Source of the DNA: Spongiibacter thalassae
GTDB lineage: Bacteria; Pseudomonadota; Gammaproteobacteria; Pseudomonadales; Spongiibacteraceae
Direction: 5' to 3'
Assembly: GCF_012272835.1 (NCBI RefSeq)
Contig: NZ_JAAWWK010000002.1
Location: forward strand, 186,001-250,000
Length of the DNA: 64,000 nucleotides
The position numbers and the translations under genes were made by a program. Under the pieces are notes generated by a model. It did no database searches. It worked only from the letters and a program-made list of their open reading frames with translations, and was not told the origin of the DNA. How positions within the stretch are numbered: the first letter of the stretch is position 1; each line of letters begins with the position of its first letter. Below are positions 58,724 to 64,000 of this stretch, piece by piece.

Positions 58724-59184
58724 AGTATTTCTATGTATTGCTGTCCGGTATTTTATTCGGCCTGGGTATCGCGGTGTCGGGAATGGCCAATCCCGCAAAG
58801 GTGCAGAATTTTCTCGATATTTTCGGCACCTGGGACCCGAGCCTGGCGCTGGTAATGGGTGCGGCGTTGTTGGTGGTGACGCCGGGTTACCGGCTGATAT
58901 TCAGCGCGCAAAAGCCGCGCTTCGCCGAGACATTTTCACTGCCGCAGAAGTCCGATATCGATCGCAAACTGGTTGGCGGCGCGGTGTTGTTTGGTGTGGG
59001 TTGGGGGATTAGTGGCCTGTGCCCGGCGCCGGCTCTGGTCGCGATGCTGACCGGCATTGGGCAATTTGTCATTTTTGCCCTGGCGATGCTGACTGGCATG
59101 GTGTTGTACAAGCAGTTTGTGCTGCTGCAGGGCTCGGTAAATACGGCTACAGTGAATACAGAGACAAATAACGATAAGCGCTAG
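58720..59184 (+). CDS. YeeE/YedE (DUF395) transporter half, PmpB-like
   Basis: The 154-aa membrane protein is the second half of the split transporter, with the motifs LFGLGIAVSGMANPAKVQNFLDIFG and GVGWGISGLCPAPALVAML (conserved GLCPAP cysteine). Three to four hydrophobic segments are visible. The GTG start overlaps the upstream stop by 4 bp, so the halves are made together. The DUF2505 gene follows after 18 bp. I cannot assign the substrate. Confidence 0.9.
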   Translation: MKYFYVLLSGILFGLGIAVSGMANPAKVQNFLDIFGTWDPSLALVMGAALLVVTPGYRLIFSAQKPRFAETFSLPQKSDIDRKLVGGAVLFGVGWGISGLCPAPALVAMLTGIGQFVIFALAMLTGMVLYKQFVLLQGSVNTATVNTETNNDKR

Positions 59185-59202
59185 CGCGCATAAGGAGCAG
59201 AT

Positions 59203-59679
59203 ATGGCGGTCACTCGGAAATTTAATCAACCCCTGGCCACAGTGTGGGCTTTGATGTGCGACCCGGACTTTAGGGTAGAGCGGTGTCTGGCCCTGGGGGA
59301 GCACAGCGCAGAGTGTGATGTCACCGAGGACGAGGGCGTCGCCACCGTGGTGATGAACCGCGTTGTGTCGCGGGATCCGCCATCGGTGCTGAAGAAAATA
59401 TTTAACCCCAAGCAATCGCTGATGTTCACCGAAAACTGGAAGGAAACTGCCGACGGCTGGGTGGGGAGAATGCAGATCGATATCAAAGGCCAGCCGGTGA
59501 CCATTACCGCGGAGATGTCGCTGACCGGGGACGACTCAGCTTGTGTCTACACGGTAGACCACCGCTGCAAAGCCAAAATTCCACTGGTCGGCGGCAAGGT
59601 GGAAAAGTTCGTGCTCTCCCAAACCGATGATGGGGCCGCGGACGAGTTGAATTATCTCGAAAAGAAACTCGACGCCTGA
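59203..59679 (+). CDS. DUF2505 family (SRPBCC-like) protein
   Basis: The 158-aa protein matches the DUF2505 family, an SRPBCC-fold group (AVTRKFNQPLATVWALMCDPDFRVERCLALG, then FTENWKETADGWVGRMQIDIKGQPVTITAEMSL and CVYTVDHRCKAKIPLVGGKVEKFV). It likely binds a hydrophobic ligand; function unknown. The ATG is preceded by AAGGAG (59190s). It follows the YeeE pair and converges on dusC with a 7-bp gap. Confidence 0.85.
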   Translation: MAVTRKFNQPLATVWALMCDPDFRVERCLALGEHSAECDVTEDEGVATVVMNRVVSRDPPSVLKKIFNPKQSLMFTENWKETADGWVGRMQIDIKGQPVTITAEMSLTGDDSACVYTVDHRCKAKIPLVGGKVEKFVLSQTDDGAADELNYLEKKLDA

Positions 59680-59686
59680 ATCGAAG

Positions 59687-60646
59687 CTAGGCCGCCAGTG
59701 GCAGGTGCTGATTGAAGGCCGCTTGCAAGTCTTCGGGCTGTTTTAGTCGTTTGACCCGTTCAAACAGCTGCTGTGCCTCGGGGTAGTAAGTGCGAAGATA
59801 GCCTAACCACTGCTTGCTGGGGCCGCCGACATGGCGCGGCGCGCAGCTGATGAGACTGTCTTCAAACAAGCTGAGTAGCAGAGGGAAAATTTCTGCCCAG
59901 GGCTTGGCGGTATAAGCCTGCTGGCGTTGCAGGTGTTTGATATGCAATGCCAGGTCGGGCCGTGTCAGCAGGCCGCGGCCGATCATTACATCCTCGCAGT
60001 GACTGTCCTCCCGACACCGCCAATAATCCTCCGGGCTCCAGACCTCGCCATTGGCGATAATCGGAATGGCAAACTGTGCTCTTGCTGGCGCGATTTGATC
60101 CCAGAATGCCGGCGGGGTGTAGCCGTCGTCGCGGGTGCGGGCATGCACGGTGAGCTCACTGGCGCGGGCGGCGTCTACCGCACTGACCACATTGAGGAAG
60201 TTCAATCTGTCGCGGTAGCCCAGACGAATTTTTGCCGTCACGGGAATCTCGCCGGGGCAGGCGGCGCGTATGGCGCTGACAATATCGTAAATCAAGTCAG
60301 CTTCGTCCAGTAACACCGAGCCGCCGCGGTGGCGATTGACGCACTTTGCCGGGCAGCCAAAGTTGATGTCGATGCCGGGAGCGCCCAGTTCACAGGCGCG
60401 GGCGGCATTGTCGGCCATCACTTGGGGTTCGCTACCGAGCAACTGCACATACACTGGCACGCCGGTATCGGTCATGCCGCCGTTGTGCAGCTCCGGGCAA
60501 AGGCGATAAAACGATTTCTCCGGCAGTAGCTGGCTGGTGACGCGAACGAATTCGGTCACGCAGCGGTCTATCCCCCCAAGAGAGGTAAGCAGCTTGCGCA
60601 TGCGGGCATTGACAACCCCTTCCATCGGGGCGAGGTGAATCTTCAT
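59687..60646 (-). CDS. dusC: tRNA-dihydrouridine(16) synthase DusC
   Basis: The 319-aa flavoprotein reduces a uridine in the D-loop of tRNA. It has KIHLAPMEGVVNARMRKLLTSLG, the FMN-binding SxQ-like region VYVQLLGSEPQ, the active-site GIDINFGCPAKCVNRHRGGSVLL (Cys in GCPAK), and HARTRDDGY. The DusC subgroup is suggested by the N-terminus and overall length; DusA/B are alternatives. I start at ATG 60646; the frame is open to 60775 but that extension is not family-like. It diverges from the GspC-like gene. Confidence 0.9.
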   Translation of the reverse strand: MKIHLAPMEGVVNARMRKLLTSLGGIDRCVTEFVRVTSQLLPEKSFYRLCPELHNGGMTDTGVPVYVQLLGSEPQVMADNAARACELGAPGIDINFGCPAKCVNRHRGGSVLLDEADLIYDIVSAIRAACPGEIPVTAKIRLGYRDRLNFLNVVSAVDAARASELTVHARTRDDGYTPPAFWDQIAPARAQFAIPIIANGEVWSPEDYWRCREDSHCEDVMIGRGLLTRPDLALHIKHLQRQQAYTAKPWAEIFPLLLSLFEDSLISCAPRHVGGPSKQWLGYLRTYYPEAQQLFERVKRLKQPEDLQAAFNQHLPLAA

Positions 60647-60825
60647 AGTGGGCAATTCGGTGAAATAAGCGCTTTGGCGACGGGCTGATTTGCGCGGCAT
60701 TGGTTGCCGAGCATTCGGTTGCAGGGCAATAGTGATAGAATTCGGCGCCAATATGGCGGGATTGTACCGTGTCATTGGTTCAATAGGCAGTATTCATCGT
60801 GGGTTTCGGTAACAGGTCAGTGTAG

Positions 60826-61620
60826 ATGTCAAATAATAGCGCCCCTGTCGTTAAGCGGGCAGTGGTTAAATGGGGGGTTATAGCGGCTGTACTGGTCGGC
60901 TTGATCGTTGCGGCGTTTGTTTGCCTCGGGCCGTCGACGGAGGTGAAAAAAGAAGAAGCTGAAATCTTCGCCACCGATGATGCGCAGTGGTTTGGCGCCG
61001 ACCCGGTTCGGGGCAGGGCTATTACCTTTTACGGCATTCGCGAGCAGGACGGTCGGCACGAGGCAGTACTTGAGGTCGACGGTCGGCGGGTGGTGGCCGT
61101 CGAGGGCGACACCCTGATTCCTCCCTGTGTGTCGCTGTATAAAATGTATTCGGCGGCAGTATTGCTGGATATCTGCGGGGCCTTTGGCCTGCTGTCGCCC
61201 TATGGTGAAGGCGGCGTCCTGGACAGCGCTGTAGTCAAGGAGCTCAGCCTGGGTCGGGGTGAGGGTGTACCGGTAGTGGGGGTTCAGGATCTACGCGGTG
61301 ATCCGGCGGTGACCCGGCTGGTGCGGGAATATCATCAGCGCTTGTTCGACGCGCCGCTGTCATTGCGCGGCCAGGTTGAGATAAAAATGAACAAACAGAG
61401 CAGTGGCGAGCGGCGTTATTTTATCTTTCCCGGAGACGATCCGCGGGTTTTCGATACCTTGCCCCTGCACCACGGCGACCGAATTCACGCGGTGAACGGG
61501 GTGGCGCTGTCCGAAGCCGAAGCGCTCAGCGATCTTTACACCCGGCTTGGCGAAACCCGTCAGCTCGCTGTTACGCTGGAAAAAGACGGCCGCTATCGGG
61601 TTGTGCTGATGTCCCTATAA
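60826..61620 (+). CDS. GspC-like protein (membrane anchor, HR-like and PDZ domains), paralogue of type II secretion GspC
   Basis: The 264-aa protein has a single N-terminal membrane helix (about residues 14-34, WGVIAAVLVGLIVAAFVCLG). An HR-like region follows (about 50-125; TDDAQWFGADPVRGRAITFYGIREQDGRHEAVLEVDGRRVVAVEGD), then a C-terminal PDZ-like domain (about 190-262; YFIFPGDDPRVFDTLPLHHGDRIHAVNGVALSEAEAL). Order and spacing match GspC, and the PDZ region parallels that of the real gspC at 62490 (GRDPRLFEVMELTAGDVILSVNGQSLAEM). It lacks the rest of a Gsp operon, so it may be an orphan partner of the secretion system. A general PDZ protein is the alternative. It is followed by rubredoxin on the same strand. 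Confidence 0.7.
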   Translation: MSNNSAPVVKRAVVKWGVIAAVLVGLIVAAFVCLGPSTEVKKEEAEIFATDDAQWFGADPVRGRAITFYGIREQDGRHEAVLEVDGRRVVAVEGDTLIPPCVSLYKMYSAAVLLDICGAFGLLSPYGEGGVLDSAVVKELSLGRGEGVPVVGVQDLRGDPAVTRLVREYHQRLFDAPLSLRGQVEIKMNKQSSGERRYFIFPGDDPRVFDTLPLHHGDRIHAVNGVALSEAEALSDLYTRLGETRQLAVTLEKDGRYRVVLMSL

Positions 61621-61745
61621 GGCAGCTTCCGGCGGCGTTGCTCCCCCACTTGGGTGAGAGACAGGGGCCTGGTCAGAGGGCACAGTGACATTTCGGGCGA
61701 CACCAGCGGTGGCGAAAGGACCAGAATACGGAGGTACAGCGACAA

Positions 61746-61919
61746 ATGAGTGACTACAAGCGTTGGGAGTGTGTAATTTGCGGCTTTATTTATGATGAGG
61801 CCGAGGGCTTGCCCGATGAGGGTATTGCGGCGGGGACACGCTGGGAGGATGTGCCCGAAGACTGGGAATGCCCGGACTGCGGTATCAGTAAGTTTGATTT
61901 CGATATGATTGAGGCCTGA
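61746..61919 (+). CDS. Rubredoxin
   Basis: This 57-aa gene lies between the GspC-like gene and a small lipoprotein gene. The protein has the two iron-binding CxxC motifs, [13 protein letters not shown] and [12 protein letters not shown], with the typical spacing, so it binds one iron by four cysteines. Rubredoxins carry single electrons, for example to alkane hydroxylase or peroxide-scavenging enzymes; no such partner is adjacent. The ATG at 61746 is preceded by GGAGG (61730-61734). Confidence 0.95.
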   Translation: MSDYKRWECVICGFIYDEAEGLPDEGIAAGTRWEDVPEDWECPDCGISKFDFDMIEA

Positions 61920-62092
61920 ATCCCTTCTTCCCGCCTTCGTCCCCTCAGCCGCGCGGCTGAGGCCGCAAGCGCTATTGGTCGCCAACGCCGGGCTTGCGCC
62001 AACTTTGCGTATTGACACCGCACCAAATTCACTGTGCCTCTGTTACACTAGGCCTCTTTCGATCAGAGTCTATGGGTATAGCTGAGGACCTT

Positions 62093-62260
62093 ATGAACAA
62101 AATCAAAGGCTTATTACTGCTGACGGCTATTCTGGTTACGGCTGCCTGCGCGCCGGAAGTGGGCAGCGAAGCGTGGTGTAAAGCAATGAGTGAAAAGCCC
62201 AAAGGCGACTGGACGGCGAACGAACTGTCTGACTACACCAAAAGCTGCGTGTTTAAATAA
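62093..62260 (+). CDS. Small DUF3012-family lipoprotein
   Basis: The 55-aa protein has a lipoprotein-like signal (MNKIKGLLLLTAILVTAAC) with Cys19, then a short mature part containing GSEAWCKAMSEKPKGDWTANE and YTKSC, the DUF3012 pattern. Two further cysteines may form a disulfide. Its role is unknown. ATG 62093 is preceded by GAGGA. The frame opens upstream at 61994, but that part is not signal-like. A 229-bp gap separates it from gspC. Confidence 0.85.
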   Translation: MNKIKGLLLLTAILVTAACAPEVGSEAWCKAMSEKPKGDWTANELSDYTKSCVFK

Positions 62261-62489
62261 CATCTGAACGCCATGCACTGCTTGCCGTGGGCAGGCCGTG
62301 CAGCGAGCTTTAAGCGCCACGCTGTCCGCGACTTTCGCAGGGCAATAAATCAGGCTTGGCCAGAATGTTTAACCAAAGCGTTACAGCAAGACGTTAAATT
62401 GTCACACGGAAGTTTTTTGGTAAGAAAAATGTCATATATTTTCTCTACTATGCGGCGCTCAAAGGGGCTGATAGGGGTTTTACAACCAG

Positions 62490-63380
62490 GTGGATAGATC
62501 AGCACTTCTCAAACACGCCCTGAGTCCGCGCTCTGTTAAAGTGGTCTCTGCACTTCTGCTGCTTCTCGCGCTTTATCTGCTTTCCGGTTTGTTCTGGAAC
62601 GTCGCTGCGCTGTGGCGTGGACCGCAGCTGGCGTCGGTTTCAAATCCGGCGGGCGCGGCGACGCCTACCGCAAGCGGGCCGTCCTACAATGTGCAGTCAC
62701 TGCTGGCGGTGCCACTGTTCGGCGTGCCACCCAAGGTGGTGGGGCCGGATGTGGCCATCCAGCAGGATGTGCGCCGCAGCACACTTAAAATCAAGGTGCT
62801 TGGGCTGATCGCTGGCACCGGCGACAGCGGGGTGGCCGTGCTCCGTCATGGCAGTACCACCAAGGCCTATGGCATTGGCGAAAAGATCGAGGTCCCCGGC
62901 GCGGTGAAGCTGTTGGCGGTGCTGGACGATCACATCATTATTGAAAACAATCGCAAGCAGGAAAAAATTGAGCTGGATGAGCGCCGTGTCAGCGCAGGGC
63001 TGACCGCCACCGGCACTGCCTCGAATGTTGAACGGGGTGACGACGACGTAATTCGCCTGGATCGGCCGGAAATTACCGAGCTGATCGGTGACCCTCGGGA
63101 AGCCGTACAGAACAGCCCACTCCGATTGGCGCGATTTTTCGCGGTTAGCCCGGTGACTGAGGGCAGTACGGTGATTGGCTACGCCATCAGACCCGGGCGC
63201 GATCCCCGCCTGTTTGAGGTCATGGAATTGACCGCCGGCGATGTCATTCTGTCGGTAAACGGTCAATCATTGGCGGAAATGGCGCCAACTGAACTGATGA
63301 AAATGCTGGAAGACACCAATTCCTTCGAGTTGCTGGTGCAACGCAATGGCACGATTCTGAGTAAAAGACTGGATATATGA
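62490..63380 (+). CDS. gspC: Type II secretion system protein GspC
   Basis: The 296-aa protein has a membrane anchor (about residues 19-39, VVSALLLLLALYLLSGLFW), an HR domain (about 70-165; LAVPLFGVPPKV, LKIKVLGLIAGTGDSGVAVLRHGSTTKAYGIGEKI) and a C-terminal PDZ domain (about 215-295; GYAIRPGRDPRLFEVMELTAGDVILSVNG). GspC connects the inner-membrane platform with the secretin GspD, which is encoded next with a 4-bp overlap (ATGA, 63377-63380). The start is GTG 62490. The gene begins the type II secretion operon. Confidence 0.93.
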   Translation: MDRSALLKHALSPRSVKVVSALLLLLALYLLSGLFWNVAALWRGPQLASVSNPAGAATPTASGPSYNVQSLLAVPLFGVPPKVVGPDVAIQQDVRRSTLKIKVLGLIAGTGDSGVAVLRHGSTTKAYGIGEKIEVPGAVKLLAVLDDHIIIENNRKQEKIELDERRVSAGLTATGTASNVERGDDDVIRLDRPEITELIGDPREAVQNSPLRLARFFAVSPVTEGSTVIGYAIRPGRDPRLFEVMELTAGDVILSVNGQSLAEMAPTELMKMLEDTNSFELLVQRNGTILSKRLDI

Positions 63381-64000
63381 AGACAATACTCCCAAGGTTC
63401 GTTCTGCTCCTGACACTGTGTATGGGGGCATCGACAATCGCCCTGGCCGAGCGTTTTGCGCTGGATATGCAAAATGTAGACATTGGCGAATTTATCGACA
63501 CTGTCGCCAAGCTGACCGGCAAGACCATCGTGGTTGACAGTCGGGTGAAGGGCAAGGTGAGTGTGCAGAGCCACCGCAAGCTCGACGCCGACGAGCTGTA
63601 TCAGATATTTCTGCTGCAACTGGGGGTTGAGGGTTACTCCGCGGTCGAGGTCGGTGATGGGCTGTTAAAGGTTATTCCCAATCAGGCGGCCAAAATTGAA
63701 GGTATTGAAGTGCAGGGCAGTCGCTCCTCGCTGGGGCGCAGCGAATCGATTATCACGCGGATCGCCCAGGTCGAAAATGCCGATGCCGACGAACTGGTGA
63801 AATCCCTGCGGCCACTGGTCGATAACAAGGTCGGCGTGATAACCAGCTATGCCGATGCCAACATCGTACTGATTACCGACCGGGAGTCCAACGTTCGCCG
63901 TTTAATGGCGATTATCGACTCGGTCAATTCAGTAGACTCTCAGCTAATGGAAACCGTGGTGCTGCGCAACTCCTCCGCCGAGGAGGTTGAGCGGGTGCTG
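63377..64000 (+). CDS. gspD: Type II secretion secretin GspD, N-terminal part
   Basis: The first 208 codons of the outer-membrane secretin run off the window. The signal peptide (about residues 1-24, MKTILPRFVLLLTLCMGAS) is followed by the N0 domain (FALDMQNVDIGEFIDTVAKLTGKTIVVDSRVKGKVSV) and the N1 domain (ITRIAQVENADADELVKSLRPLVDNKVGVITSYADANIVLITDRESNVRRLMAII). N2 starts near the end. Its ATG overlaps the gspC stop. The pore-forming part lies beyond the window. Confidence 0.95.
   Translation, partial: MKTILPRFVLLLTLCMGASTIALAERFALDMQNVDIGEFIDTVAKLTGKTIVVDSRVKGKVSVQSHRKLDADELYQIFLLQLGVEGYSAVEVGDGLLKVIPNQAAKIEGIEVQGSRSSLGRSESIITRIAQVENADADELVKSLRPLVDNKVGVITSYADANIVLITDRESNVRRLMAIIDSVNSVDSQLMETVVLRNSSAEEVERVL

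Overview
The window is chromosomal DNA from a motile, aerobic, marine-type gammaproteobacterium, moderately GC-rich. The gene families and order (fleN-fliA, pntAA-AB-B, a FabY-type ketoacyl synthase, GspC/D type II secretion, OhrR/GPx, MASE1 and GGDEF/EAL proteins) fit the Pseudomonadales/Cellvibrionales side; a Spongiibacter- or Zhongshania-like host is my guess, not something the sequence proves. There is no phage, insertion sequence, CRISPR array or plasmid module. Almost all of the window is ordinary core genome, with a few accessory blocks.

Layout. 1-3079: end of a flagellar locus (tail of FlhG/FleN, FliA, a DUF2802 protein, then FhlB and FliK on the other strand). 3200-4332: GPx plus OhrR/OspR-type regulator behind a 16-bp palindrome. 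4350-7151: proton-translocating transhydrogenase PntAA-AB-B. 7479-15007: MASE1/CHASE histidine kinase, then a TetR repressor divergent from an RND pump, with a strong operator between. 15029-17149: S1-type RNA-binding protein and thiolase. 17290-20325: GlxA-type AraC regulator divergent from FabY. 20548-22978: PilZ protein, then an SRPBCC / nitroreductase / dienoyl-CoA isomerase operon. 23104-28121: acyltransferase, PQQ quinohaemoprotein dehydrogenase, MDR oxidoreductase, GAF-GGDEF cyclase. 28602-30460: QueD, tRNA-Val and tRNA-Asp, MtgA flanked by REP-like palindromes. 30624-35495: a giant lipoprotein joining thrombospondin type 3 repeats to a three-haem MauG/RoxA-like cytochrome. 35613-47040: housekeeping genes (PLP deaminase-like enzyme, DUF1853, NAD kinase, rhomboid, DUF1315, DUF2797, PepN, CysH, PyrD, MarC-like). 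47058-49411: acetoacetate-decarboxylase-like protein and an ABC1/UbiB kinase. 49582-55067: a four-gene signalling operon. 55220-59679: serine hydrolase, DUF3336 patatin, split YeeE/YedE transporter and DUF2505 protein. 59687-64000: DusC, a GspC-like paralogue, rubredoxin, a small lipoprotein, and gspC-gspD running off the window.

The most unusual parts are these. The 49.6-55.1 kb operon encodes a histidine kinase, a REC-DUF3369 protein, a REC protein with a GHKL ATPase domain whose phosphoacceptor His appears to be Arg, and a PAS-GGDEF-EAL protein. Its two REC modules are clearly tandem duplicates, and the kinase start overlaps a short upstream ORF. The TSP3-multihaem lipoprotein at 30.6-35.5 kb is a large, odd fusion. 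An extra GspC-like protein lies just before the real gspC-gspD. Several intergenic regions hold clean operator-like repeats: 3201, 7271, 10601, 18350, 21022 and 44438.
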